Shown here one piece after another: positions 29,265 through 39,730 of a stretch of DNA of 64,000 nucleotides. The notes below the pieces were generated by a model. That model saw only the letters and a list, made by a program, of their open reading frames with translations, did no database searches and was not told where the DNA came from. Positions within the stretch are counted from its first letter, which is position 1. Each line of letters opens with the position of its first letter. Source of the stretch: a cyanobacterium endosymbiont of Epithemia clementina EcSB (GTDB lineage: Bacteria > Cyanobacteriota > Cyanobacteriia > Cyanobacteriales > Microcystaceae); assembly GCF_029919255.1 (NCBI RefSeq), contig NZ_CP123991.1, positions 2,984,434 through 3,048,433 of the forward strand, in the 5' to 3' direction. A program made the translations under genes and the position numbers.

Positions 29265-31196
29265 TTAGTGATTAGTTTCGATAACGAGATCATTTGTCAG
29301 TGGAACGGCAGACTTAGGCGGGGCAGGAGGCTTTGTTCCGGCATGAGGAGTAGAAGGACTAGGGGGGGTAAGTGCTCTTTGCCAAGCTCTGATTTGAGTT
29401 TGAGCCCCATGATAGGAAGTACTCTCAGCTGGAATGATGTGGGCAAGACTAATGGCCTCTTGGAACAAAGCTTTGCGAGCCTTATCTTCGGCAATAGACA
29501 ACAGTTGATAACTCCATTGATTGAGGGCTTGTCGGCTTCGATTGCTGACCTGAGTAGAGCCGGGAATTTTACGAATGACCTCAATGGCTGATCCCAAGGC
29601 TTGAGATGTTCCTCCTTGGGCGATGAGATAAGCTTCTTGAAGATCTTTTTGAGCTTGAATTTCCTGTTGCCACTGGCCAATTTTATTTTGGGCTTCTCGA
29701 AAGAGAACTCGACCTCGACCAATTCGTCTAGCAGTCTGAATCGCGCCATTATAATTTTTGGAATTTCCTAAAAAGATAGCTTGATCAAGAATCGGTTGAT
29801 CTTCTTGCTGTTGAATAATCGCACGCCACTGATGAATATTTCCTTGTGCCTCATCATAAAGAGTTCGGTTAAAATCAATCATATTAGCTTTAGTGATTGC
29901 TTTTTGTAAAGCTACAACAGTTCCCCCACGGGCTATATTTCGAGCTTGATCTAAAATTGGTTGATCTTCAACTCGTTGAACCTCCAGAACCCAGGCTTGA
30001 ATTTTTTGACGTACTTCTTGGTAGCGAGGGTTGCCCGAAGGAATTAATTCGGCATAGGCAATGGCGGCATTTAAGTCGTTAACAGTTCCCCCACGGGCCA
30101 AGTTTTGAGCTTCTTTAAGACGGGTAACATCCTCTATTTCGAGCTGCCAACGATTAATTAAATCTTGGGCTTTTTGGTATAGAGAACGATCCGCGTCAAT
30201 TACTTGGGCTGAAGTAATGGCCATTTCTAGACTTTCTAGCGTACCTATTTTTGCTTCCATACCTGCATTAGCCAAAGTTTTCCAATCATTAATCTCTTCT
30301 ATTAGTAAAAGGCTCTGAGGGAGGCGATTAACTACCTCGAGGAGGGGTTGCCAACGACGAGCTTCGAATAACCCTTCAATATAATTGATTAGCTTGTTTT
30401 TAGCATTCTCAATTAAGTCTTGGGCTTCTCGGTGCGCGTAACTATCGTTAGAAATTTTTCGAGCATCAGCAATCGCTGCTAGCCAATTATCGACTCCTCC
30501 CCGATGGAATATCTGATAGGCTTTATTAAGTTTCCTGCTTTCTTCTTGGGCTAATTGAATTTGTTTAACAGTTGCATCGTATTCAGTTGTTGCCCAATAT
30601 TTGTTTGGTAGACTCAGCAGTTTAACGGCTGAACGAAAAGCTTTATTCCATTCTGATTGTCGTAGCTTTTCTTCAACTTCAGCGAAAATTTCTTCTCCTT
30701 TTTGCCACAGTGATCGCCATTTTTCGATTCTTTCTTCAACAACGCCATAAACTTGAACGTGACTAGGAACTTTACGAGCGATAGTAATAGCCTCTTGGAG
30801 TTGTCCACTTTGAAATTTTTCTTCAGCGATATCGAGAATAGCGATCGCCCATTCCTCTACACTTCTGTTGATTTCGCTTCGCAGGGAATGATCTGAGGGT
30901 AAGGCTTCTACTAGATTAATTGCCTTGAGTAAGCTGTCTACGGTTCCTTGAGCTGCTTCAAGTTGAGCGCAATAGATCCGCATCGAGGCTGAGGCAATCG
31001 GCCAGAAAATACTAGTACACTGGGGAGATTTTGGCAATCTAAGTAACATAGAAGTGGCGGTAAATCCTACCATTCCCGACGCAAAAATAAGGGCAATTAC
31101 CCATAGTTGCCAAGGTAATTTACCCAGGTTTAAAACAACTTTCTTTTTATCAGGAAATTCTTTGACTGCGATCAGCGGTTTAGTAGATTGATTCAT
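29265..31196 (-). CDS. Membrane-anchored alpha-helical repeat protein
   Basis: 643 residues. A short cytoplasmic N-terminus is followed by one membrane helix at about 28-52 (LWVIALIFASGMVGFTATSM). The rest is a long array of helical repeats of roughly 60-75 residues, each with an A.....I..W.. pattern; elements such as ARGGTVNDLNAAIAYAELIP, ARGGTVVALQKAITKANMI and AQGGTSQALGSAIEVIRKIP recur. The tail is Pro-rich. Cyanobacterial relatives are often labelled chromosome segregation ATPase, but there is no Walker motif, so that label is not supported. A scaffold or envelope-organising role is conceivable. I give no function. Intact. Confidence 0.75.
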   Translation of the reverse strand: MNQSTKPLIAVKEFPDKKKVVLNLGKLPWQLWVIALIFASGMVGFTATSMLLRLPKSPQCTSIFWPIASASMRIYCAQLEAAQGTVDSLLKAINLVEALPSDHSLRSEINRSVEEWAIAILDIAEEKFQSGQLQEAITIARKVPSHVQVYGVVEERIEKWRSLWQKGEEIFAEVEEKLRQSEWNKAFRSAVKLLSLPNKYWATTEYDATVKQIQLAQEESRKLNKAYQIFHRGGVDNWLAAIADARKISNDSYAHREAQDLIENAKNKLINYIEGLFEARRWQPLLEVVNRLPQSLLLIEEINDWKTLANAGMEAKIGTLESLEMAITSAQVIDADRSLYQKAQDLINRWQLEIEDVTRLKEAQNLARGGTVNDLNAAIAYAELIPSGNPRYQEVRQKIQAWVLEVQRVEDQPILDQARNIARGGTVVALQKAITKANMIDFNRTLYDEAQGNIHQWRAIIQQQEDQPILDQAIFLGNSKNYNGAIQTARRIGRGRVLFREAQNKIGQWQQEIQAQKDLQEAYLIAQGGTSQALGSAIEVIRKIPGSTQVSNRSRQALNQWSYQLLSIAEDKARKALFQEAISLAHIIPAESTSYHGAQTQIRAWQRALTPPSPSTPHAGTKPPAPPKSAVPLTNDLVIETNH

Positions 31197-31454
31197 AGCT
31201 CATAAAGACCATAATACCTTGATGTTTCCTCATCACCCACAAAGGTTTCGTTGGTCATTATCCCTAAATTCTTCTGAAGTGGCAAATCATAACTGAATAA
31301 TCTTGAGAAATTCCGAGTCTCTGTCAAAACTTAGTAGTCTTTAGGGGATGATTCATTATAGATTAAGATCTGAGGTATCTTTCAAAAGATGCTGGCCTTT
31401 TGAGTATTTGTATTTATTGTATTGTGATTACAGTTTTACCCAATCATTTTGATT

Positions 31455-31889
31455 ATGGCAGAAGAAACTACTCCTAACGCTAAACTGACAGCTAAAAAAA
31501 AGGGAAAACCCCCTGCTCTTGAAGATAAACCTTTTACTGAATTTATGGAGCAGCATTTCACCCCAACTTTGCACCAAAAATTGACTGAAACTGGACTGAT
31601 TGATGTTGAATTGTCTTTTTCTCAGAAAAAATTAGCTATTCCTGGTGTTAATACTAACGAGCCATATTGGCAGGTTATTGGAACTTGGAATAATGGTCAA
31701 CGTCAGTTCAACTTATACTTTTTAGAGGAAGATATTAGCGGCTCTAAAGCTTTTTCTTATGGGATTAATGGGCTTCCTCCAAGTACCATTGAATCGTTTA
31801 TGATTGATGAACGAAAAGTAACTTTAGATTTAATGGTGTTGTATACTTTACAACGCCTTAACAGTCAAAAGTGGCTCACGCGTAATTAA
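31455..31889 (+). CDS. DUF2996 family protein
   Basis: 144 residues from the ATG at 31455 (a TTG two codons upstream is less likely). A Lys/Pro-rich N-terminus (KLTAKKKGKPPALEDK) precedes the globular DUF2996 domain, seen in LTETGLIDVELSFSQKKL and in the LYFLEEDISGSKAFSYG block. The family is found in cyanobacteria and plants and has no settled function. Full length, followed by a strong hairpin. Confidence 0.85.
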   Translation: MAEETTPNAKLTAKKKGKPPALEDKPFTEFMEQHFTPTLHQKLTETGLIDVELSFSQKKLAIPGVNTNEPYWQVIGTWNNGQRQFNLYFLEEDISGSKAFSYGINGLPPSTIESFMIDERKVTLDLMVLYTLQRLNSQKWLTRN

Positions 31890-32288
31890 TTTTAATTCGT
31901 TTTAACTGGTAACTTGCTAGAGACAATTTCTAACAATATCTAAGGGCATAAACCTTGTATGCTCTTAGATATTGTTAATTTCTGAGGAAAGATTATATTA
32001 ACAATAGGCCTGGCCATTAATCATAGATAAATCGCTTTATATTCTGTAGCTTATCAGCTAAGCCTAAAGACAGTTAGAGTGAGCAATCATTAAGAGTCAT
32101 ACCACCGCGTGTGTATGCAAAAGGCAAGGTTTTTAGCAATGTCAAATACCTTGATGCTGCCATATCTTGATCAAATTCAGATATCACTGAAGCATTGACT
32201 AGCTTAAACAACAACAAAATTTTTCCTGAATGTTTTTTTACAAACAGTTTCTCGAAAGAGATTATTTTTATTTTAGAGGTGTTACCCC
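31890..32288. other. Spacer between DUF2996 gene and dnaN
   Basis: About 400 bases with the hairpin at 31931-31977 and the dnaN promoter region. No frame of note. Confidence 0.5.
31931..31977 (+). terminator. 20-bp stem hairpin after DUF2996 gene
   Basis: TAACAATATCTAAGGGCATA pairs with TATGCTCTTAGATATTGTTA around a 7-base loop; one G-T pair, otherwise perfect. It starts 41 bases after the stop. No long U-tract follows, but the strength and place favour a transcript-end hairpin. Confidence 0.7.
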
Positions 32289-33467
32289 ATGGAATTTGTT
32301 TGCAGTCAAAGTGAACTTAACAGTAACCTTTCTCTAGTCAGTCGTGCTGTTCCCTCCCGTCCCACCCACCCTATATTAGGAAATGTATTAGTAGTGGTGG
32401 ATGCCGACAAAGGACGAGTTAGCCTTACCGCTTTCGATCTTAGTTTAGGCATTGAAACCAGCTTTAGTGCTGATGTTAACCAAGGAGGAAAAATTGCCCT
32501 GCCAGCTAAACTGCTCAATGACCTTGTTTCACGACTTCCAGAAGGAAAAATTACCCTTATCACTAACAAAGATAATCTGGAGGACGACACTCAGTTAATT
32601 ATCCTTAAATCCGCATCAGGACAGTTTCAACTACAGGCTATGAGTGCTGAAGAATTTCCCGAACTTCCTACCGTAGAAGGAGGAGACACCCTCAAATTAC
32701 CTATCGCCATTTTAACTGAAGGGTTGAAAGGATCTTTATTTGCCGCCAGTAGTGATGAAGCTAAACAAGTTTTAACAGGAGTTCATGTTGCTGGAAATCT
32801 TGATGGTTTGGAATTTGCCGCCACTGATGGACACCGTTTAGCGGTTGTGAAAACCCCTCTACAAACTGAAATAGACGGAGAAGAAGAGGTACAAAGAATG
32901 CCTGAAGGAGACTTTGCAAGATTTGCAGTCACTATTCCTGCTAGGGCTTTACGGGAATTAGAGCGGATGTTTGCTAATCGTAAGAGTACAGATACAGTAG
33001 CCTTATATGTAGATGATGCTCAAATAGTGTTTGAATTGGGAGAACAACGACTCACCAGTCGTAAATTAGATGGAATATACCCCTCTTATAATCAACTAAT
33101 TCCCCTTCAATTTGCACGGACAGTGAGTCTAGATCGAAAGCGATTTATAAGTAGTCTTGAACGGGTAGCTGTGTTGGCCGATCAAAGAAATAATTTAGTG
33201 AAATGTACGATTGATGAAGAAAAAGGGCAAGTATCGTTATCGGTAGAAGCACAGGGCTTGGGCAAGGCTAAGGAATCTATCCCGGCCCAAATTACTGGAG
33301 AAAGCGGCGATGTTGCTTTTAACGTTAAATATCTGATGGATGGACTCAAGGCGTTACCGACTAAGGAATTTCAAATGCAATTAAATGCAGGTAATCAACC
33401 CGTGATATTGACTCCTTTAGGGGGAATAAAAATGATTTATCTAGTGATGCCTGTACAGCTCATATAA
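32289..33467 (+). CDS. dnaN: DNA polymerase III beta sliding clamp
   Basis: A 392-residue clamp with the three tandem clamp domains (about 1-120, 130-265, 270-392). The start MEFVCSQSELNSNLSLVSRA and the ending PLGGIKMIYLVMPVQLI are those of the family, the last residues forming part of the peptide-binding pocket for polymerase partners. It holds polymerase III on DNA and recruits ligase, MutS and others. An AGAGGT sequence lies just upstream of the ATG as ribosome-binding site. It is not next to dnaA, as is common in cyanobacteria. Intact. Confidence 0.97.
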   Translation: MEFVCSQSELNSNLSLVSRAVPSRPTHPILGNVLVVVDADKGRVSLTAFDLSLGIETSFSADVNQGGKIALPAKLLNDLVSRLPEGKITLITNKDNLEDDTQLIILKSASGQFQLQAMSAEEFPELPTVEGGDTLKLPIAILTEGLKGSLFAASSDEAKQVLTGVHVAGNLDGLEFAATDGHRLAVVKTPLQTEIDGEEEVQRMPEGDFARFAVTIPARALRELERMFANRKSTDTVALYVDDAQIVFELGEQRLTSRKLDGIYPSYNQLIPLQFARTVSLDRKRFISSLERVAVLADQRNNLVKCTIDEEKGQVSLSVEAQGLGKAKESIPAQITGESGDVAFNVKYLMDGLKALPTKEFQMQLNAGNQPVILTPLGGIKMIYLVMPVQLI

Positions 33468-34151
33468 TAAACTGTTCATTCGAGAAATTAAAGTATTTGG
33501 AACTGTTTTGTTAACCTTTTTGCTCCATGTATTGCTTTTACTTAAGCTAAATGAAAAACTTATTACAATTAGGGGAAAAGAATAGTCTAATCTCGTCTTT
33601 TTTGTTTTTAAACAAGGAATACAATCCTAATTGTTGACGATTGCCATTTTAGGTGATCGTTAACCTTGTTGCACTTATAAAAGTTCCTTCATTAGCTTAT
33701 CTTGTTCTAGCAATTGTTTCTTAACATTAAGATAAGTTGTCCTGTCCTAATTCAACGGTGTTTTCCTCCGCCATGATGGAATAGTTATATGATTGTCGTT
33801 GCTTCCTAGCGTCTAAAGAGACGATTAATAAAACCATAATTAATTTGAAAACGCTTTGCTCGCTTTTTATCTAAAAAGAAAACCGCTGTCATCAGACCTT
33901 AAAGCCAAGGCCAAGAACTTGAAAAAATTTTTAGAATTAAGATGGAATCTAGATGCAAACCTCGATTTCAGCGATGGCAGATCGAGGTAGTTTACGACAT
34001 AGTTTAACCAGCCCGACGAATGTTGAAGATGACGTTAAAATAATCACTCCAAGATGTACCATCCTCGCAAGGCTGACTAAAATTTAGATCTAAGTCTAAC
34101 TTTGTAATTTCTCTCAATCCTAATAGAATAAATATTCACAAATTAAGTAAC
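33468..34151. other. Spacer between dnaN and copper ATPase
   Basis: About 680 bases with no recognised frame, repeat or RNA. It holds the promoter region of the ATPase gene. Confidence 0.5.
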
Positions 34152-36578
34152 ATGGTGCAACTGTTCCCCAAAACTGAAGAAACTTCTTCCCAACTTAAGA
34201 CAGAAACCGTTGTCTTAGACGTACACGGGATGAAATGTGCCGGATGCGTCAAAGCAGTAGAAAGGCAGTTGAGTAAACAGTCTGGGGTCATATCTGCTTG
34301 TGTCAACCTAATTACCGAAGTTGCCGTTGTTGAGTACGAATTGGGGGCAGTGCAACCCCAAGCTCTAGTTGACAAACTTACTAGCGTTGGCTTTCCTGCT
34401 AATTTAAGGAACTCCTCAAACCAAATCTTAAGTCTAACCCATTCAAATGGAGCTAAACGTAAGGAACAAAAAAAGCGAGAGTATAGATGGAAACTGATTA
34501 CTGCTGCTGTTTTATTAGTATTTTCAGCGCTAGGACACCTGCAACACTTAGAAAATCTTACTATTCCCTTGATTAGTAATATCTGGTTCCATGGGGGGCT
34601 AGCCACTTTAGCCTTATCAATTCCTGGACGAGAGATTATTATCGATGGTTGGCGAGGATTACGTTACGGGATGGCTAATATGAATACCCTAGTGGGCTTA
34701 GGAACTGTAAGTGCCTATGTTGCCAGTTTGATCGCCTTGTTATTTCCCAATTTAGGGTGGGAATGTTTTTTTGATGAACCTGTCATGCTTTTGGGGTTTA
34801 TTTTATTAGGGCGTACCTTAGAAGGACAGGCAAGAAACCGTGCCTCCGATGCCCTAGAAGCTTTAAGTGCTTTACAACCGTCTGTCGCCCGTTTAATCGG
34901 TGATCCCTTTACAGAAGATACTTCTAGCATCGAAATTCCTGTTGAACAAGTGCAGATGGGAGAATGGATACAGGTTCTCCCAGGAGAAAAGATTCCTGTT
35001 GACGGAGAAGTAGTGACAGGAGAAACCCTTATAAATGAATCTTTAGTCACAGGGGAGTCAGTACTGGTTCCTAAACAAGCTAAAGATAAAGTGATTGCCG
35101 GGACTCTTAACCAGTCAGGGGCGATCACCATCAAAACAACCCACGTCGGAAACGATACCACCTTAGCCAGGATTATTGCCTCTGTTGAAGATGCCCAAAC
35201 TCGCAAAGCTCCCATTCAAAAATTTGCTGATACAGTTGCTGGCTATTTTGCCTATGGGGTGATGATGATCGCCTTACTGACTTTAGTATTTTGGTTAGGG
35301 GTCGGAACAAAAATCTATCCTCAGGTCTTAGAAATGACCAGTCATAGCCACTCAATAGGAGTTCAAGAGGCAGAAGTTTCCCTCTTGTCATCTTCTCTTT
35401 CTCTCTCCTCTTCCCCCATATTGTTAAGTGTGAAGTTAGCGATCACTGTTTTAGTAGTAGCTTGCCCCTGTGCTTTGGGGTTAGCGACTCCCACCGCCAT
35501 TTTAGTAGGAACAGGGATCGGAGCCGAACGGGGGTTATTAATCAAAGGAGGAGATGTCTTGGAAAAGGTGCATCAACTTGATGCTATTGTGTTTGATAAA
35601 ACAGGAACTTTAACTCTTGGATGTCCGAGGGTAACCGACTGTATCCCTCTAACCCAGATTAGCTCTCAAAGGCTGCTGCAATTGGCTGCAACGGTTGAAA
35701 GTGGCACTAATCATCCCCTAGCGATTGCTATTTTAGAAGAGGCTCAACGTCAGAAATTACTTCTCCTAAAGGCTGAGCATTTCCAAACCCAAGCAGGACT
35801 AGGGGTAAGTGCAATAGTTGAAGGCAAATCAGTTTTATTAGGTCATAAAGACTGGTTGAAAGAACAGGGTATTGTCTTACACGATGGACGAGCCTTAATC
35901 AAAGAAAATAAAACCTTAGTTTATGTAGTACTTGAGAAGGAAGTGCAGGGAGTTATCGTCCTCGAAGATACCTTGCGTCCTGATGCCAAAGAAACCATAA
36001 CCCGTCTCCAAGAAAAGGGACTAGAGGTTATTTTAGTAACAGGCGACCACCAAATTGTTGCCGAGTCCATCGCCCAAGAACTAGGCATTAATCAAGTGTT
36101 TGCCCAAGTTCGACCTGCTGAAAAAGCTACCATCATCCGATCCCTTCAACAACAGAAGACCAAAGCTAAAATATCCTCCCTTTTAGCATCTCACCCCGGA
36201 TTCAAAAAAGTTGCTATGGTTGGAGACGGTATTAACGACGCTCCAGCATTGGCCCAAGCAGACTTAGGAGTGTCCTTGCAAGGAGCTACGGAAGTGGCTT
36301 TAGATACAGCAGATATTGTCTTGATGGGAACACATTTATTATCGGTGGTTCAAGCCATAGACCTAAGTTTAGCGACCTTCAATAAAATCCGTCAAAATCT
36401 CTTTTGGGCTTTAGGATATAACGTTATAGCTATTCCAATTGCTGCAGGTATCTTACTACCAACCCTGGGGTTCAGTGTTAGTCCAGCTTTAGCAGGAGGG
36501 TTAATGGCTTGTAGTTCCATTACCGTAGTCACCAACTCTCTGTTATTGCGTCGTCAATTTCCGAATAAATCCAAGTAA
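34152..36578 (+). CDS. ctaA: Copper-transporting P1B-type ATPase
   Basis: An 808-residue heavy-metal ATPase. The N-terminal metal-binding domain has GMKCAGC at 26-32. The membrane part carries the transport motif CPC (first Cys 438, VVACPCALGLATP), which marks Cu+ pumps. The cytosolic part has the TGES actuator loop (SLVTGESVLVPKQAK), the phosphorylated Asp482 in FDKTGTLTLG, the nucleotide-domain NHPLA motif, and VGDGINDAPALAQADLG. In cyanobacteria two such pumps, CtaA (inner membrane) and PacS (thylakoid), feed copper to plastocyanin and oxidase; the N-terminal HMA sequence resembles CtaA more, but that choice is tentative. A low-complexity Ser/Leu insert lies just before the CPC helix. Intact. 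Confidence 0.9.
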   Translation: MVQLFPKTEETSSQLKTETVVLDVHGMKCAGCVKAVERQLSKQSGVISACVNLITEVAVVEYELGAVQPQALVDKLTSVGFPANLRNSSNQILSLTHSNGAKRKEQKKREYRWKLITAAVLLVFSALGHLQHLENLTIPLISNIWFHGGLATLALSIPGREIIIDGWRGLRYGMANMNTLVGLGTVSAYVASLIALLFPNLGWECFFDEPVMLLGFILLGRTLEGQARNRASDALEALSALQPSVARLIGDPFTEDTSSIEIPVEQVQMGEWIQVLPGEKIPVDGEVVTGETLINESLVTGESVLVPKQAKDKVIAGTLNQSGAITIKTTHVGNDTTLARIIASVEDAQTRKAPIQKFADTVAGYFAYGVMMIALLTLVFWLGVGTKIYPQVLEMTSHSHSIGVQEAEVSLLSSSLSLSSSPILLSVKLAITVLVVACPCALGLATPTAILVGTGIGAERGLLIKGGDVLEKVHQLDAIVFDKTGTLTLGCPRVTDCIPLTQISSQRLLQLAATVESGTNHPLAIAILEEAQRQKLLLLKAEHFQTQAGLGVSAIVEGKSVLLGHKDWLKEQGIVLHDGRALIKENKTLVYVVLEKEVQGVIVLEDTLRPDAKETITRLQEKGLEVILVTGDHQIVAESIAQELGINQVFAQVRPAEKATIIRSLQQQKTKAKISSLLASHPGFKKVAMVGDGINDAPALAQADLGVSLQGATEVALDTADIVLMGTHLLSVVQAIDLSLATFNKIRQNLFWALGYNVIAIPIAAGILLPTLGFSVSPALAGGLMACSSITVVTNSLLLRRQFPNKSK

Positions 36579-36674
36579 TAACTGGGATTACAAGAAAAAT
36601 TCGCGTCAAGCTATCCAAAACAGATGAAGTTTCCCCCCCGAATTTTTTATTGCTTTTGATATTATTGATAATAA

Positions 36675-37022
36675 TTAATTTGCAGCAGAGGCAATTAAAT
36701 TCCATTGTTGATGTTGACTGATTATTTCCTGAATCTGTCCAAATCGTTGTTGACAATGGTTAGTAACTTGTAAGGGTAATTCGTCATTTTTGATCACCCA
36801 AGTAATAGGGATCTCACCAATCTTTGCTTTAGTGCTATCAATAAGAATTTCCACTGTCACTAATTTGGAGAAAACTACCTCGCCTGGAATTTCCCGTGCC
36901 ATCATATAATCAGTTGCATGGTAAACTGATTCAAATCCACACGATTGTAAAATCTTGTTGATTGCTTGAGGGAGTTGCTCCAAAGGCAAATTAACCAGAT
37001 AAGAAGAAGTATATCGAGCCAT
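36675..37022 (-). CDS. Conserved cyanobacterial hypothetical protein
   Basis: 115 residues starting MARYTSSYLVNLPLEQLPQA, a small alpha/beta protein with the block GFESVYHATDYMMAREIPGE and a helical C-terminus. I recall this as a conserved cyanobacterial family of unknown function. No membrane segment, signal peptide or metal motif. It is divergent from holB with 57 bases between, so the two share a promoter region. Codons look normal and the frame is clean, in contrast to the decayed spacers around it. Confidence 0.72.
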   Translation of the reverse strand: MARYTSSYLVNLPLEQLPQAINKILQSCGFESVYHATDYMMAREIPGEVVFSKLVTVEILIDSTKAKIGEIPITWVIKNDELPLQVTNHCQQRFGQIQEIISQHQQWNLIASAAN

Positions 37023-37079
37023 AAATCCAAAATTCCTAATTCAATAATAGATTGATTCAAACTGTTGCCTGTCATCTTA

Positions 37080-38039
37080 ATGAGTATCAACCCTTTTCAG
37101 CAACTAATCGGACAGTCTCAAGCCGTTGAATTGTTAGAACAAGTAATCGCCAAAAATCGGATTGCTCCAGCATATCTGTTTACCGGTCCTGTTGGTGTTG
37201 GACGTAGTTTAGGGGCTAAATGTTTCAGCGAAGCTTTGCTATGCGTAAACATTGCTCCTGAACAACAAGTATTAGTTCAAAAACGCATCAGAGAAAGAAA
37301 TCATCCTGATTTATTATGGGTAGAACCGACTTATCAATATCAAGGTCAATTAATTACAGTTCAAGAAGCTAAAAATTTAGGAATAACCCGCAAAGTTCCT
37401 CCACAAATTCGGATTGAGCAGATCAGAGAAGTTACTAGATTTCTTAGCCATCCTCCCCTAGAAGCTTCTCGATCTTTAGTCATTATCGAAGATGCTCAAA
37501 CTATGACAGAAGCAGCTGCTAATGGATTATTAAAAACTTTAGAAGAACCAGGACAAGCCACTTTAATTCTATTAGCTATTAATATAAATGATCTTATTCC
37601 AACTTTAATATCCCGTTGTCAGAAAATTCCTTTTCATAGTCTGTCTTTTGAAGATTTAATTAAGGTTTTTAAAGAGCAAAAAAACGAAGTAATTTTAAAA
37701 AATGAAGAGATAATATCTTTTGCACAAGGAAGTCCAGGAGAAGCAATTTTTGCTACTCAACAATTAGATAATATTCCAAAAGAATTGTATCAAAAAATAA
37801 AAAAAATACCTTCTGGTCAGATAGAAGCATTAGAATTGTCAAAAATAATTGCTCAAAAATTAGACATTCAAACTCAACTATGGCTAATTAAATATCTGCA
37901 ATATTATTATTGGACAAGATTAAAAAACAAAAAAATATTAGAGATTTTAGAAAAATCTCGTCTTTATCTTTTGAGTTATGTACAATCTCAATTGGTTTGG
38001 GAATGTTTATTATTAGAAATACTTTCCGTATACTCCTAA
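37080..38039 (+). CDS. holB: DNA polymerase III delta-prime subunit
   Basis: 319 residues from ATG at 37080 (a TTG five codons earlier is less likely). It is a clamp-loader AAA+ subunit: NPFQQLIGQSQAVELLEQVI at the start, a degenerate Walker A loop GPVGVGRSLGAK with Arg in the Lys position, VIIEDAQTM as Walker B, the sensor-1 region TLEEPGQATLILLA, and SRCQKIPF. A weak Walker A suits delta-prime, the non-hydrolysing stator of the loader. The four-Cys zinc module of E. coli delta-prime is absent. It loads the DnaN clamp encoded 4 kb upstream. The last third is very Lys/Ile-rich, in line with AT-biased mutation. Confidence 0.88.
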   Translation: MSINPFQQLIGQSQAVELLEQVIAKNRIAPAYLFTGPVGVGRSLGAKCFSEALLCVNIAPEQQVLVQKRIRERNHPDLLWVEPTYQYQGQLITVQEAKNLGITRKVPPQIRIEQIREVTRFLSHPPLEASRSLVIIEDAQTMTEAAANGLLKTLEEPGQATLILLAININDLIPTLISRCQKIPFHSLSFEDLIKVFKEQKNEVILKNEEIISFAQGSPGEAIFATQQLDNIPKELYQKIKKIPSGQIEALELSKIIAQKLDIQTQLWLIKYLQYYYWTRLKNKKILEILEKSRLYLLSYVQSQLVWECLLLEILSVYS

Positions 38040-38329
38040 ATAAACTACTATAAAATCCTGTCCATTCACCTTTTGTGTTACTTTTTTAAACAAAAAATTG
38101 AAAAAGTAAGACTTCAAAAATCTAAAACCTGAGCAATACTTATGTGTTGTTGTAACTAAATGTAAATACTCTAACTACAAGAAGCTGATTCACTATAACC
38201 AAGTACAAAAAACTTATAGAATAAAGACATAATCAATCATTATTACAATTAAGGCAACTTGACCGACAATTCCTTTAATAAAGATTAAACTAAATTGCTA
38301 AGTCATTTAGCAATTTAGTTCGAGTCATC
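38040..38329. other. Spacer with strong hairpin before CheA remnant
   Basis: About 290 AT-rich bases after holB, with the 14-bp hairpin at 38288-38320. No frame recognised. Confidence 0.45.
38288..38320. repeat. 14-bp stem hairpin
   Basis: AACTAAATTGCTAA pairs perfectly with TTAGCAATTTAGTT around GTCAT. It lies 250 bases after holB, right before the first readable residues of the CheA-like remnant, so it may be a leftover from an intergenic terminator between former neighbours. Confidence 0.8.
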
Positions 38330-39690
38330 AAAATCTGATAACGAACTTGATGAATTGTTAAGTTGATTTGATTCAGAACTTTCACAATCGACAACTCATT
38401 CTCTGTCAACCTCTTTATCTTTAACCTAATGATCAGCAAATAAAATTAGCAAAATTTCTAAGGGCAATCCTGCTAGCATTTCAAAAAAAACTGAGAACAT
38501 TAAAAGCCAACTATCATTTATCTCTGACGCCTACTTAGAGTCAGTTTTGTTAAAAAAATTTCCTATTAAGATGGAAATTTCTAAACAGAATTTTTGAGTT
38601 AGTTAAAATCTAACCTTGATTGCGCTTCGGATTACGACTATTAACTTCCCATCTTAGAAAAATCTGCTTCCTCTTTACTCTTAGTTTGATTTAATGCTTA
38701 GCTTTGCTACTCAATAAACACCCTTGTGCTCCTTCAAGTTAGCTGTCTTTATCGATACCCCCATTAATTTATCCCTTAAATTTTAAAAGTCACAGACAGT
38801 CGAAGAGATTATAGAAATAAGTCCTTTTCAGGACTTGGATGATGATTTCAAAGGCTTAGAAGCTATCCTTCAACAAGCTAATCGCACCCTGAAAACAACT
38901 CCCAGCGTTGCCATAAGTTAAACAAAATAATTAACCGTACGCACAGACTAAGATATTTGGGCAAAGTATGTAGGTTTTTGTTAAAAAAGTTGACAACCTC
39001 AGTAATTTAATCGGGGAATTATTGATGATGAAATAAAATCGCCTTGAACAGACTCAAGAACAACTGCGAAGATTGTAAAAATGTATCCTTCAATCAAGTT
39101 CAAAACCTGAGTGATGTAAGAAGACGAATACAGAGTCTGTCATCTCAACAAACCCTTCTCGAAGACGCAGTACTAGTTGCACGGCATTAAGGCTATCCTT
39201 TTGGGTCAAGATGGATATCGATAAAATCTCAAAGAATAACAATGAGCTAAGGAAAAGATAATGACAAAGAAAAAAACTAGATGTCTTGGAAATAAATTAG
39301 TTTGCCGGTTTCTATCTAGTTTTCCAAAAAATGATAAAACTGATTATACTTGATTTGAAAGTCGACTTCTAAGATTTAATTCGTTGTTGATAAAACCGAA
39401 CAAATTTTCCAAAATCTGCGCCAAGCAATCATCTAGTTACAAGAGAAAATGATCACATTCCAAATAGTTCTCCTTACCCAAACGGTCAAGTGTCTGCCCC
39501 TTACCGTTCACGAGCTCTACTTTTTGAAAAAACAAGCTAAATTAGCAGTATAGAAGGGGACAGTTTCAGTAGATATGATGATGTTCTAAGGTCGTCATAA
39601 TCCTATGATTCACTTGGTCAACAATATCATAAACTACGTCGTTGAAAAACTTGAAAGAGATGTCTTCTAAAAAAATGTCCCAAAGCTCGT
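38330..39690 (+). pseudogene. Ruined CheA-like hybrid histidine kinase gene
   Basis: Broken plus-strand frames give, in the right order, pieces of a cyanobacterial CheA/PilL-type kinase. These are SDNELDELLS near 38330, EEIIEISPFQDLDDDFKGLE with ILQQANRTLKTTPS near 38790-38910, VDNLSNLIGELLMMK, a stop, NRLEQTQEQLRRL near 38980-39075 (dimerisation region), and LSDVRRRIQSL. Further on, KGTVSVDMMMF, a stop, and PMIHLVNNIINYVVEKLERD near 39560-39660 correspond to the start of the ATP-binding domain (N box). Many stops and indels are present. Such kinases control pili-based motility and phototaxis. The remainder of the ATPase, CheW and receiver domains is gone or unreadable; limits are approximate. 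Confidence 0.75.
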
Positions 39691-39730
39691 GAAGAAGATT
39701 CTCTAGAAGTTACTTAAATAAATAGAACAA

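Noticed and set aside
34136-35545. Several antisense frames of 60-166 codons over the copper ATPase
   Set aside because: They oppose a gene with complete P-type ATPase motifs and have no family resemblance.
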